The position numbers were made by a program, and so were the translations under genes. From the NCBI GenBank assembly GCA_001599595.1, contig BCHH01000002.1, forward strand, positions 3,899,546 through 3,963,545: a stretch of DNA of 64,000 bases, written 5' to 3'. A model generated the notes under the pieces. The model worked only from the letters and a program-made list of their open reading frames with translations, had not been told where the DNA came from and searched no databases. Numbering within the stretch: the first letter of the stretch is position 1; every line of letters starts with the position of its first letter. Below are positions 1 to 11,239 of the stretch, piece by piece. Source of the DNA: Beverwykella pulmonaria. Taxonomy: Eukaryota; Ascomycota; Dothideomycetes; Pleosporales; Melanommataceae.

Positions 1-401
1 TGAATGATCATGCTCTTGTTTCTGAGAGGATCACTGGTAAAATCCAACTGGTAGCAGGCGCAGCACCAGAAATCCTCGACATGACCTTTGATGTAGATGC
101 CTGCGAATCCGTAAGAAAAGGTGTCGTTGACCGCCCACGGTTGTTGATCAGTGCACGCGTAGGCTTGACCGCCATTGCATCCAGTTCCAGCATTGACGTC
201 TGTCAAAGGTTTGTCGTCTTTATCGCACGAGGTGACTGGCTTTGAGAGGGGACCTTTGCCATTCCAGGAACATGAGGGTTTACAGCAGTCCCAGAACCGC
301 GTCGTTATGGCTTCCCCAGAGACTGCAACATCTGAACAACAGACAAAGACCACGAACAGGCCGAGAAGGGAGAGGATATTGCGAAGATAAGAGGGCATCA
401 T
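1..401 (-). CDS. GH45 endo-beta-1,4-glucanase, 5' part (runs off window)
   Basis: Secreted cellulase that would cleave internal beta-1,4-glucosidic bonds of plant cell-wall cellulose. Only the first 133 codons are present; the gene continues beyond base 1. The start at 401 gives MMPSYLRN followed by a hydrophobic signal peptide (about residues 7-22). The GH45 signature TTRFWDCCKPSCSWNGKG follows at residues 33-50, with D38 at the position of the family's catalytic base. A second Cys-rich block, FWCCACYQLDFTS (residues 111-123), matches the conserved GH45 core. The catalytic acid Asp lies in the missing part. No intron is seen in the visible portion. I am confident of the family; whether a cellulose-binding module follows cannot be seen. 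It transcribes out of the window, and the adjacent gene on its upstream side is more than 1.8 kb away. Confidence 0.93.
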   Translation of the reverse strand, partial: MMPSYLRNILSLLGLFVVFVCCSDVAVSGEAITTRFWDCCKPSCSWNGKGPLSKPVTSCDKDDKPLTDVNAGTGCNGGQAYACTDQQPWAVNDTFSYGFAGIYIKGHVEDFWCCACYQLDFTSDPLRNKSMII

Positions 402-2273
402 TGCGTGATAGGAAGTTTGATGCGAATTGTGTAAAGATCGAAGAGCATGATTTATTGGCAAGGAAATTCGCGTGGTGTTCAAATCTATTTGAACCGCGCT
501 AGAAATGGAGGTGTGACATAAGGCCGGCCGCAAGGAGTAATTAATATGCTCCAACTATGATGGCCGAGGGCCCTCATTCAATTGCTGTGCTGAACCCAGT
601 CCATCGCCACGCAGGGATCACCGGGGCTTGTGCCAAATAGGCGTGGGATTCGACGTTTTTGACAGGTCCAGGCCGCCGTGAGCATTGCCCGAGGTCGAAT
701 TAAGCTATCGTCATCTGGTGATTTAAAGTCAACGCGCCACGCCGATATGCTGAGAACGCCTTCTCCGCAATCCTTCGCAGCGTAGCATTGGTCCCCGCAA
801 TTCGGCAAAGCAGAGGGTGGGTACGCGCTTGGCTATGGGTAAAACTATTATCCCGTCTCCGGCCCCATTGTCTTGCTTCTGACCTCCTCTTTCTGGTCAA
901 TATCCTTCAGCTTTCTTGTCCATGTTGCTTGCTGTCTCACGCGTCCAAATTTCGGCTAGTTCGTATTGGCCAAGCGACCTGCACCGCACCGCTTTTTCCC
1001 CGCTGCAGCAACAGTTCACACAGCAGTTCATGCTACACAAGCTAGGGGAAAGCTTGGAGCACGTGGGTGCGTGCGTGGTGAACTGTGCATTTCCAAGGAC
1101 CCGGCCATGTACTCCAGTCTGCTTTCGTACGATATCCCAGTCCTTCCCCGCGAACGAAACTGTCAGTCCAATGGCCCCATTGGTTTGCGGTATTTCTTAG
1201 AATAGGGGAGCGAAGTATTGGATCATGGAACCTTGACGTCTGGGAGAGGAACGGGTTGCGATATTACAAGTCCACGTATTTGTGAGCGTATCGTCGCAGC
1301 CTTTGCAATGCATTAACGATGCAAGATCGCGGGAATGCACAAGAGTTCACTCACATGCATTTCAATTCAGCCTTTATTGTACCAACAACCCAAACTGAGA
1401 CTTCACCCTCCAAAATCACAAACCTGCATACCTGCATACACCAACGAGAAGTGACCGAAGGCTACCTTCCGGTAGATGAGCTAGCTTCGAAGCGGCAAAA
1501 GTATTCGTACAGTGTTTTTCAAGAAGTTTGAATCTTGATTGTTCGTATCAGTATCACGAAAGAGAACATGCATTAAAAAACGATCAATGTCGACTGATTA
1601 TTTTCCGGGGACATGTCCTAAAATGTCAGTGCCAAATCATTTCACGGGACGCTTTGTATACGCCTGCGGTCTGAAAGACCTCATCTTCGGATCTCGGAAT
1701 CTCAGAGCCTCGAACGATCATCAGCAGGTGCAGTATGACAATTGTTGAGTTGTTGTAAACCTAGGTATATGTCAGCTGCTCTATCACATATAGCTGGAGG
1801 TTATAGAGCGAAACCTAATAGGCGCATGAATCTGCGGGGCGTGCATGGCTCATGTATGGATGACAGATTTGCGTAGGGATCCCATCACATGAGATGGTAC
1901 CGGTCAGAGTTCTTTAGGAGAATTCGTTTTGCGTGCCACGTTGTATTTCGATATATGGGGAAAAAGAAGCAAACTCAAGTCCCGAAGCGGAAAGACAATA
2001 CGACGGCAAGAAAACATTGCTCCTTGGAGAGTATGGTGTTCTGAGAGTATGGTGTTCTGAAGACTTATACAACATATTCTGTTGAATGAAGAGACACACG
2101 AAGCTGAAAGCTACTTCATGAGTTCTGTGGCAAGATAGGAAGTTGTGACAAACAGCAACTTGGCAACTTTCCTCTTGTGTCTGGACTGTGGGGTATGGAC
2201 AGGGTGACCCAGTCCCGTAACACGTAAGCGCATGTGTTACTCGGTTCAATTCGCCTAATCTCGCAACAAGGTA
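402..2273. other. Intergenic, no gene recognised
   Basis: About 1.9 kb upstream of the GH45 gene. Open frames here are short and match nothing I know on either strand. A perfect tandem duplication of a 16-base unit (GAGTATGGTGTTCTGA) sits near 2029-2060. The GH45 promoter must lie at the low end, but I cannot point to a defined site. Confidence 0.5.
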
Positions 2274-2869
2274 TCAACCGTCCATTGTTGAAGTGAAGGG
2301 AGTCAGAACACTCACAGCCCGGTCCACTACCACTCCCTTTCCTCGACAAGCAACAACTCCGGTGTAGTCCTTGCAAAGTCCCAGAAGGTCACAGTCATCA
2401 GTCCTCCGTTTTAGCCATATTGGCAGCTGTATCCCATGAACGCAGATCACACCGCTGAAGATGATTGGGATATTTGATTTTGTTAAACAACGTGCGAAAA
2501 ATGCTCGCATAGCGTTCAACGTACGCATCAGAGGTGCAGTAGCCTTCGCAGCACTACAGTCGGTTTTTACGGGTAAATACTCGAGAGCCGCGGCTGGATC
2601 TGACAACCCATTTGAAAGTTCCTAATAGCCATTGTTCACAAGCTGGAAACGGACCGATTTAGATCACTTACCTTCTGTTGGTCAATTGATTCACCACCTT
2701 GAAGTTCCATACGGATCACATAGTCCGGGGCGGAGTCTTGGAACGATTTTCGATCTTGACCTTCCTGGAAGTCAAATTTCTCATTATCAGCTATGACTTG
2801 TAGTTCGGCAACTGAAAGAATATGTGAGTAGGACTGGTAATAGATCTTGCTATTCCGGAAAGGTGTCAT
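2274..2869 (-). CDS. Hypothetical two-exon protein, unrecognised
   Basis: I do not recognise the family. An open frame starting at 2869 runs 66 codons to a consensus donor (AAG|GTAAGT, donor G at 2671). The next in-phase acceptor TAG|G is at 2622, giving a 50-nt intron, and the frame then continues to a stop at 2274. Exons are 2869-2672 and 2621-2274, for 181 aa. The joined region reads QQK-ELSNGLSDPAAALEYLPV without a break, which supports splicing. No signal peptide or membrane segment is evident. The first 100 residues have ordinary soluble-protein composition; the last 60 look less gene-like, so the true 3' end may differ. It could also be a relic, given the decayed neighbours. Confidence 0.4.
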
Positions 2870-3525
2870 CTTCAGTCAAACCTCAACACAGTTGGGTTAG
2901 ATAGAAGGGATGAAGAGGAAATGGAAAATTCCGTTTCTGGAGCTGGCGGTGGTAGAGGCGAGTTACGCGTCACCTTAGAACTAGAACTAGAACTAGAATA
3001 GACTAAGGCACACTAGGAAAATGCGCTCAGGCCAGCCACGCCAAGTTTACGTCTCGTTGTTTCAACCTTGACCTCAAGTGCATCTCCCATCTCTCATTTC
3101 GAAGTCTATATCGAATGCAGTACTATAAGAGTTATATTGCCGTCTCCTAGCGCTATAGATCGCGTCTTCCCACCATCGGGTGATATACCAGCGCCCAGCC
3201 CTCTACCGCTGGATCTGCCCTTGATACCGACAAGCCATCAGAACTCATCACCGCGGCCACACAGTCCAGCTCGAAGCCAATTCCTCCCGGCGCCATTAGC
3301 CGCTAGTCACTGGTAGCTACCTCGAATGCGCGCATAATCACGACCTTCCTCGAGCTAAATATCCCCACAGCCGCGCTTGGGACAGTCCCACCAAAGGAGG
3401 TCACATTATACAACATACAGAACTGATCGACCAATACACCAGTGAAAAATCTGAATAATACGTACAACAAAATATATTTTCACGGACCTTCCCAAAGACC
3501 GCACGGGAACAACGTGCACTAAGAC
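2870..3525. repeat. Intergenic with a short hexanucleotide repeat (2977-3002)
   Basis: This gap separates the divergent hypothetical gene (-) and the kinase (+). It contains about four copies of AGAACT/GAACTA at 2977-3002. A weak open frame at 3068-3316 (+) is Pro/Ser-rich with no recognisable domain and I do not call it a gene. Confidence 0.45.
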
Positions 3526-4614
3526 ATGACTAACATCAAACCTCAACATCAGGAGCAGAGTCTGCAGCGACCTGTCGTCCCTCCGATCGATTCTAATGTA
3601 GACTCTGCCGGTGGATCAGATCGAACAGGTGGTGTAGCTTCAGTCGATGTGGATAATCATGTTACGTTGACTGATTGGTTAAAGGGCGACCTCCTCAGCG
3701 TAGGCGCCTGGTCGAAGTCGAGGTCGTACCTTTCCCTAAATACAATCACAGGAGAATTGTTGGTTGTCAAAGAAGTTGATTACTCAAAAATAGATGCAGA
3801 GGAAAATGCCGACTGTAATGAAATGCGACGCATGAAACGGGAGCTCGTCCCACACCTAGTCAACATTGTTTCTCACCTCGATCATCCCAATATTGTTCGA
3901 TACTTTAGAGATCGATTGGTAAACGACATTCACTCAATTTTGATGGAGTACGTTCCTGGCGGATCTTTGGGAGACCTTTCGAGAAAGTATGGAAAACTTG
4001 GGGCACCTCTTGCTTCGAACTTTGTTCGACAAATACTGCTTGGTCTAGGATATCTCCATGGAGAGGGCATTGTGCATCGCGACCTCAAAGCCGACAAGAT
4101 TCTTGTCAGTCCGAATGGGACATGCAAGATAAGTTGGAGCTTCATGATGGAAAAGTTAGATAACGTTTACGCCACTGGGGCCAAAGATGCTATATCAGGC
4201 ACCCCCTACCAGCTAGCTCCTGAAGTTTTGGAACTTAAGGGGATGGGATATACTGCGAAGGCTGTGAGTGAAGAACATTGAACGGTTCAAGACCATTCTA
4301 ATTCAAACAGGACGTTTGGAGTCTAGGATGTATTGTACTGGAAATGCTCTTAGGACGTCAACCGTTCTCAAACGAAGACGTGTCCGGGCCCATATACAAG
4401 CCAGGAAGTCTGCCCGAAACGCCTTCGATTCCAGATGATGCCATCACTGATTTGGATAATACCGCAATAGGTTTCATATACGATTGCTGGACCCCGTAAG
4501 CCGCATCGCTACTCCTTTTGAATTCGTGCTTACAGGTTGGGGCATAGGGAACCTACCGAGCGACCTACTGCCGAGACGCTGCTCCTTTCCCCCTTCTTTT
4601 TTTCTAGCTCGTAG
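3526..4614 (+). CDS. MAPKKK-like protein kinase, probable pseudokinase or pseudogene
   Basis: Kinase domain of the fungal BCK1/STE11 MAPKKK type, but stripped of the long N-terminal regulatory region. Exons 3526-4263, 4311-4495 and 4536-4614 give 333 aa; the second intron is only 40 nt. Retained elements are the lysine in VVKEVD (K82), HRDLKAD (184-190), APE (231-233) and DVWSLGCIVLEM after intron 1. Key losses: the glycine-rich loop reads SVGAWSKSR (59-67); the metal-binding Asn after HRDLKAD is Lys191; and the DFG motif after KIS is replaced by WSF (204-206). Without DFG, magnesium binding and catalysis are not expected. The reading frame is otherwise open, so it may be a transcribed pseudokinase rather than dead DNA. 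The family usually exceeds 1000 aa. Splice sites at intron 1 (GTGAGT...CAG) look normal. Confidence 0.75.
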
Positions 4615-6084
4615 ACAGAGGTCTTCAAGAACAAGTAGTGTCCAACATGACTGATGACGGAAGCTGAATTCCGATAATGGTACTCTAGATGCGTAGATAA
4701 AATCAACTAGCTTTCGCGGAGGGTCAACCAACAACCAATCCTCCTCAAAAGTATCTCGATGATTGTATGGCATCTGCGCGACTTCACGGCTTTCATGACG
4801 AAACAATCTACCACACATGAATCCAACCTCGAGCTGCAGAAGAACCAGCACACTACCGACGAGCAGGAATGGGAAACTGCAAAATGTTCCACAACTCATT
4901 TCCCGCAGGTACTTCGAGCACAGCTTTCGAGGAAGAGAATTTCAATCTACTCCTCCAGACCAAGGCTGTGCGAAATCGCGAATGCGATTCGAATTCAGCA
5001 CTTCACAGAACGCATAATCTTTATCGATACCGGCAGCCTATCAACGTTGATTTCTGTCCGTCAAACGTCAGTTTTTCTGCAAAACCGTGGATCATGCGAT
5101 GGACTATGGTCTTCTTCTAATATGCACATTGTTGACTCTAGCAAAGTCGTTAAGACGATGGGAACCTACAACGGCACGTCATCTCGAGCCTCGGCAGACC
5201 AAAGAGAGCAGCCTAGGACTGGTTTTGGAGGCGACTAGCTTGAAGTTGTGCGAAATGTGCCCGGTGACAACACTAGGTTACTCATCGCAACGCGTATACT
5301 CGATCGCTGAGATCGGCTCTAGGAAGGTTTGGTTCATCGCATCCACTTTCCGCACAGATTGGAGTGGAGATTTTCGGAGTTGGCGCATCTGCTGGGAACA
5401 TGACTACTGAAATATGATATGTGGTTGCTATTTTGTATGGCGACCATTCACAGCAGAGCACAATCTCAGGTAGGGATGCGGTCAGCTCTGCCAAGCGTTT
5501 GAAGATCAGCCATTCAAGCCGCGACCGCCAGCCACGAAAACTGTTTCGATCCAACTCAACTTTCCCCCACAAAACTTTTAATGCCATTGGGCAGTCGCCT
5601 TGACCTTTTCCGTTCTGTTTCATGCTGGCTAGGCACGCAGTTGGCGAAATCCTTTTCCCGTTAGTTCGAAGAACCGGCGTCGGACGGAGCCCCAATTTGC
5701 CCCTACGCAATCTCGCCCCGTGTTGGACTATACATGCCCCCTTCAAAAAGTCATCCAAGTAGTCTGTAGCTGCGTTTTGTCCGCTATGAGGTGTTGCCTA
5801 CTTGTTAGTTTGCCGTATGGGGACGCCAGCCACGTAGGCGGCATAGCAAAGGAAACATGTCTATCTAACCCGGATCTCATTCCCGCACTCTTGCCTCGCT
5901 CATTTTTTTTTGGCTTCCGGTACAGGAAGTACCACTCCTTCTTTTCGTTGCGCAGACATTCCTTTCTGGCTCTTGCAGAGTCTGAGACTCAGTTTCGTTC
6001 TCTTTATGTCCATCTTATATTTTTGTTGGCCTCGAATTTACTCTGATTCATTTGTCCTTGACTGAATTACATACTAGAAGTAAC
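4615..6084. other. Intergenic, no convincing gene
   Basis: About 1.5 kb between the kinase-like gene and the DUF1996 gene. Overlapping frames around 4759-5410 (+) are moderately long but change frame and match nothing I recognise; they could be a relic. The last 300 bases (5780-6084) are T/C-rich and probably hold the promoter and leader of the DUF1996 gene. Confidence 0.4.
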
Positions 6085-7695
6085 ATGCTTATCAACTACC
6101 TTGCGCTCACGGCCGGATTGGCTGCAACAGTCTTCGCATTCGACTGCAGTGGTCCTTACTTCAGCTTCTACAACCGCAATGGAAACGCCATGAGCTACCA
6201 AAGACTCGACCCCGCCTTATTTCCCGGCACCAAGAGCCCTCACCTTCATTCCTTCGATGGTGGAAATGGTCTGGCTGCATCCATGGGATTTGACACAACT
6301 CAAGGCTCCTCCTGCACAACGGCACGCATAAAGCCCGATAAGAGCTTGTACTGGCGCCCGACTCTGTACTGGAACGGCAACAACACTGGCTTTTACCGCG
6401 TCCCCGACAAGTACCTCAAGATCTACTACAAGTTTGGAGATAGTGGAAATGTGAGGGCGAACATAACAGAGTTTCCGGAAAACTTCAAAATGATTGCCGG
6501 AAACCCATTCAAACGAAGTGATGATGGCAATAACCCGGGAGGAATTAAGTGGTCTTGCAAAGGAGAGAACTACGCGTCCATCGATGCTGTTGGCTTCCCC
6601 AAGGGCTTCACTTCCTGCAAAGAGGGTCTGGCTACGGAGATCACTTTCCCCTCATGCTGGAACGGAAAGGCTATTGATCCTGCGAACCCAAGCGCCCACA
6701 TGGCTTGGCCTACAGCTGGTGGCACTGGAATCGATGCCTGCCCATCCGGCTTCCAGCAGGCACGATTTCCATCCATTTTCATCGAGTTCTGGTATGATGT
6801 ATCGGCATTTGATGGCCAGTATAGTGCCGACTCCATTCCGTGGGTTCTGTCAAACGGCGACCCAACGGGGTTCGGTTTTCACGCTGACTTTGTAAGCTGT
6901 TTCTCCTAAAATCACCATTAACATCTACTTACAAATGTTTAGCTCAATGGATGGGAGACGGGCGTTCTCGCTAAGGCTACCGCAGAGAAGGACTACTGCA
7001 ATTGCGGCTGCGGATGTGGCGCCGACCAGATGAAGACTTGCTTCGGCGCCGAAAACGTCAACGATGATAACGATGCGGACTTTCTGTCTTGCTCCGCCAA
7101 CACAACCTTCGACGGCGACGATGCGACTGTTGTTGAGAAGCTCCCCGGTTGCAACCCCATCCAATCTGGCCCTGCGCTCGCCACTCAAGCTACGGGCGCA
7201 AGCTGCAACACTGCCGACCCCATTGCTACGAAAGTCAGCTCCGTTCTCGCAGGCCTTAGTTCCATCCTACCCACAATCTCCATCGATCTCCCACAAAAGC
7301 AGGCCGATGATGGCAGATACAGCAGCCCAGCATCCTCAACCGCAGTGGAGCCCACATAGACAACATTCAGCTCCTTCTCTGTATCGATCTACACCCCGAC
7401 TGGTATCTCCGACGGTGGATCCCTAGGCCTCGTCTTCGGCGGCGGGGCTACCAACCCTCCCAGCCTTGCTGCACCTACCGAACTCCCACCGCTGCCCATT
7501 GTGCCTACTGGCGGTTGCAAGGCGCCTGTGTATATCACCATCACGCCCACCGTCACGGTGACTGTTGGCGCAGTCGCGGACGCTACGAACTGCGACGACA
7601 GCGCGGCGACTATGACAGTAACTGATGTTACGACCGTGACTGTCCCTGCGGGTTATAGGCACAAGAGACATGGTGACCTTCACCACATGAACTAG
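6085..7695 (+). CDS. DUF1996 secreted protein, interrupted by an in-frame TAG
   Basis: Fungal DUF1996 family, extracellular and of unknown function. The start at 6085 is chosen because it opens directly into a signal peptide (MLINYLALTAGLAATVFA, then FDCSGPY). Exon 1 is 6085-6891, the intron 6892-6942 (GTAAGC...TTTAG), and exon 2 starts at 6943. The conserved core follows (NAMSYQRLDP, SPHLHSFDGGNG, FPSCWNGK, HMAWPTAGGTGIDACP, FPSIFIEFWYDVS). A TAG at 7357-7359 ends the frame at codon 408. The same frame then continues 111 codons with no further stop to 7693-7695, and that tail is Thr/Pro/Val-rich, as expected of the family's C-terminal region. I see no intron that would remove the TAG. Either the product is truncated after the DUF1996 domain, or the gene is a recent pseudogene, or this is a base error. 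Confidence 0.8.
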
Positions 7696-9434
7696 ATGCA
7701 CAAAGACGCCGATATGACGGTGTTGTCATTTTAGTTCCCTGGCGAGACATCTGTGTACATTTAGCATTCGGTGTTCCCATATATTCGCAGATTTCTCTGA
7801 GAGAGAAGAGACTACTCATTTCGGAGAGCAGAGGAAGAAAAGCATACCCCGCATTTGCTTCACTTCGCGACATTGTCTCATTTTTCACGTTCCTTGTACA
7901 TATGGACACACTTTTTGGACTAGTGTACCTCCTCATTCATAAATACATACATATATTCAATTCAACAGCCCAAAATAGGGCATTATGAAATGTTAACATG
8001 TATTTCTTTATGACTCAAGTAAGCATGTGAAATTGAGATGGTGGGATAGAGGATTGGGACAAAGGATTCAGATCCTGGAAGGATAGATGGCTTAATTTAG
8101 ATAATGCGTAAGGTCGGGTTAGTTGTTCGGCTGGAAGCTCAGGAATAATAGCTGTGAAAAGGGGGCTTCGGGTGTGCCTATAGCTTTGATTTGTTCGCCG
8201 TGATGGATGATAAAAGGTGTAACTGTGCTCTAGGCTTTAATGAAGTACGATTCACTTTCGCACGAGAAGTATGGGGTGCTGCAGCACTTTCGTGTAACAG
8301 CTCCTCTTGGCTGGCATACCTCGCGAATTGGGCCGGCTGACGGGAAACGCTTCTCGTGAAAGGTTATGGCATGTGTGCATCAAAGCAGTCCACTCAACAT
8401 CTCAAACGGAATAGAAGTGACCATCTCCATATATCCACACCTCTATCTTTAAAACAGCCCAACACATAATCATAACAAGTTCTCCATCTCTCCCTTCCCA
8501 ACTCAACCCCATCTTCACTTGCAGTAACCATTCTTCTGAAAACCCATACCGACACGAAGTTGACAGAATAGGTATCCGCTATACTACATAGGCCACATAA
8601 TGGGCCACTTACCTTCCCCTTCTCACCACGATTCAGTGACGCCTTGAGCGTCTCACAGAGTATTTCAGCAACTATCACATATGATCTAGGGAAGATGCTT
8701 GCTCGAAGAGGGATGAGAAAGTCTCCACTTCTCAGCTATGCCATTGTAGCTCGGAGCAAGCGAATAGTTTTAGATAGCTAATGCTATTGCCGTTAGGGCG
8801 GCGTTGCCAGGAGTATACGGCTGATAGAGAAAGCCCCGAGATCTAAGGTTCTAACTGTGAGGTACGCTCTGAACGTGTACTACTTATTTATAGAAGAAAT
8901 TAGGAACATCATAACCCAGCCTCGATATGGTAATTTCCGCCTTACTATATTATCAGTCCATTATTGGATAGGTAAGTGTTAAGTGATCAGGCGGACACAA
9001 ATGATCGTGAAAAATCGGGTATAGTTTCCATTGTGCTCACAATAATTGGTGATATAGACGCGGGCTTGTTTTCGGAAGGTCGTGAATCAGTAAGAAGGAA
9101 AATGGCACTAAGGAAGGTGGCGTGAGTACGTAAAATTCAAGGTTCCGCCTAGCTTGCCGTCATTACATCCTAGTATAATATCAAGTTAATTTATTAAAAT
9201 TGAGGGATGAGTGTGCAATAGCTCTCTATTGGTGTGTTTTACTCTCCAGGGAGACTTTGGTAATATGTCTGTTTACGCATTGATCAACTAATCTGTTTCT
9301 TGTGCTAATCTGCACTTCAGTCACCATGTCACCACAGCCTCGGTGGAAACTGGACTCTCGACTCTGATAAGACTCGGGTAGACATTCATAATCAAAATAA
9401 CTGCATACTTCCACATGGTGTCCTACATCCCCCT
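7696..9434. other. AT-rich intergenic stretch
   Basis: About 1.7 kb, noticeably AT-rich from 7900 on, with no recognisable coding signal. A minus-strand frame at 8394-8678 carries a possible donor (AAG|GTAAGT near 8611), but I find no matching exon and no known motif. It holds the 3' flanks of the DUF1996 gene and of the P450 gene, which converge on it. Confidence 0.45.
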
Positions 9435-11239
9435 TCAAATACGAACCTTCCTGAACATGAGCTGCTTTGTGGCATCTGGTACCGAGCTCCTTGCAACCTC
9501 GATATTTGGAATCCGCCCACTTGCGTCATCCACGTTCTTGATATCGTACTCCAGAATGGTGCGCGCTAGAATCATCTTGATTTCATTTGCGGCAAAGAAC
9601 CGTCCTGGGCAGGCATGCGTCCCGTACCCGAAGAACAAATTTTTTTCATTTGACGTGACGAATTGATTGCGAGCTTTCTCAGCGGTGGAGCCAGCCCTTC
9701 GGATTTTAGCGAAGCGGAAGCCGTCGAAGGTATTGCTGTCGGGGTAGTTGGCACTGTCTTGATAAACGGCATGAGAGGGAACCTCGATGCATACCCCAGG
9801 CGGGATATATTGGCCGTTGGAGAGTGTGATGCCTTTGAGAACCTTGCGGGTGAAGGATGCTGCAAGTTGTAAGCTAAACTCTCAACAGGAGAACTGAGTA
9901 GGCTACATACTGAAGCCTAGACCATGGAAGCGGATGGTTTCTTTCATGAAGGAGTCAAGTTTCTCCATTAACTGGAGGGCGTGAGACGTGATGATCCCAC
10001 CGCTTTCTGCCATTGCTGCACGGATTTCTTCGCGAAGTGGCTGAATGTATTCGGGAGAGGCAGCGAGGGTGTATAAGCTGTGCCGCATGTCAGTATGCAT
10101 ATCGAAGTAGTACGTTGGAGATAATTACACATTGGTGACCGTCAGGGATGTTGTATGAATTGCAGCAAATGTGATACCAAGCTGCAGCTTGGCAAGATAC
10201 TGGGTCGAATCAATCTTGTAGTCGGTACTCCGATTTAAGAGCCATTGGAGCATATCGTCAGGCTTCTGATAATCAGGCTTCTTTGCGGCATCACGACGAG
10301 CTTGCACAACGGGCTGAAAGAACTCTGTGGCCTGCTTCTCCCTCTTTTTCAGCAGTTGAACTTCGGGAAGTCTTGGGGCTAGGAACGGGCGAAGCCAGGG
10401 TCGCATATTCTTGACGGCACGTTGTGCGTTCGTTAGCTCCATGGTGTAGTTGATACTGGCGTCTAAGTAGGCCTGGTCATGGCAAAGCTCCGGGCCGACA
10501 AAAACACGACCCGACACCTTGGCTACCACGTTAACAAGCTTCATGTAAATATGGACTCCTGTCCATTCTTCGCACGGAGGCAGTTCCTCGCGTAAGGCCT
10601 CATCGACCTCGGCGCAGATGAGAGGATTCAAGCGAACTGCGCCCACGTTAATAAATCACGATACAGTCGTCTAGAATGTACGTAAGGAGTGAATACCGAG
10701 GGCCGGAGTCAGATCAGCTTTGACTGCATGCGGAATCAATGGCTCATCCGTCTGGACTCCGGTGTATTTGGTCTCTAGAGCCTGTACTTCATAAGATTAA
10801 CCATGCCGTAGGGATGCATATGCGCTGACCTCGTCGACTGCCTTTGGAAAGCTGAGAACGCTGTCAGGCAGCTTCCTCAATTCCGGTAAAAACTGAGGAG
10901 GTACCACAATGCTGTCCACGCCTTGAGACACGGGAAAATGCCATGTCAGCACTCATTTTGTCTAGAGGCTCAGTGTGTTGGGTCCCTACCATCCGACGTA
11001 GCGAGTCGATAGACGCGGTCTCTGAATTGTTGGTATCCATCGCTGTACATCCGTTTCGCCGATGACAGATAGTTGACCCTCTTCTTCTCACTGCTTCCTT
11101 CCTTGACAAAGGCGGGCAGTTTGGCGAGCTGTGCCTTGTAGTTGAGCTGGGAGAGGAAGACACATGACGCAAAGATGATTGCGGCGACTGTCACGGTTTG
11201 GAGGGTGTGCGAAACACCGGACACATGCTGAAGCTCCAT
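9435..11239 (-). CDS. Cytochrome P450 monooxygenase
   Basis: Haem-thiolate monooxygenase of the fungal specialised-metabolism type, probably anchored in the ER. Six exons on the minus strand: 11239-10990, 10921-10830, 10781-10697, 10636-10129, 10077-9911 and 9859-9435. They give 508 aa, the usual P450 length. All five introns are 51-68 nt or less and phase-consistent. The N-terminus has a membrane anchor (TVAAIIFASCVFL). The haem loop FGYGTHACPGR carries the axial Cys at about residue 451. The K-helix region is MKETIRFHG and the PERF-like region is FDGFRF. The segment YTGVQTDEPLIPHAVKADL resembles the group that includes ent-kaurene-oxidase-like fungal P450s; that subfamily placement is inference. 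The gene looks intact. No terpene cyclase or polyketide synthase is adjacent, so its substrate is unknown. Confidence 0.93.

Noticed and set aside
7340..7380. A short intron that would splice out the TAG in the DUF1996 gene
   Set aside because: The only nearby GT...AG pair (about 7346-7371) would be roughly 25 nt, too short for a fungal intron, and lacks a branch site.
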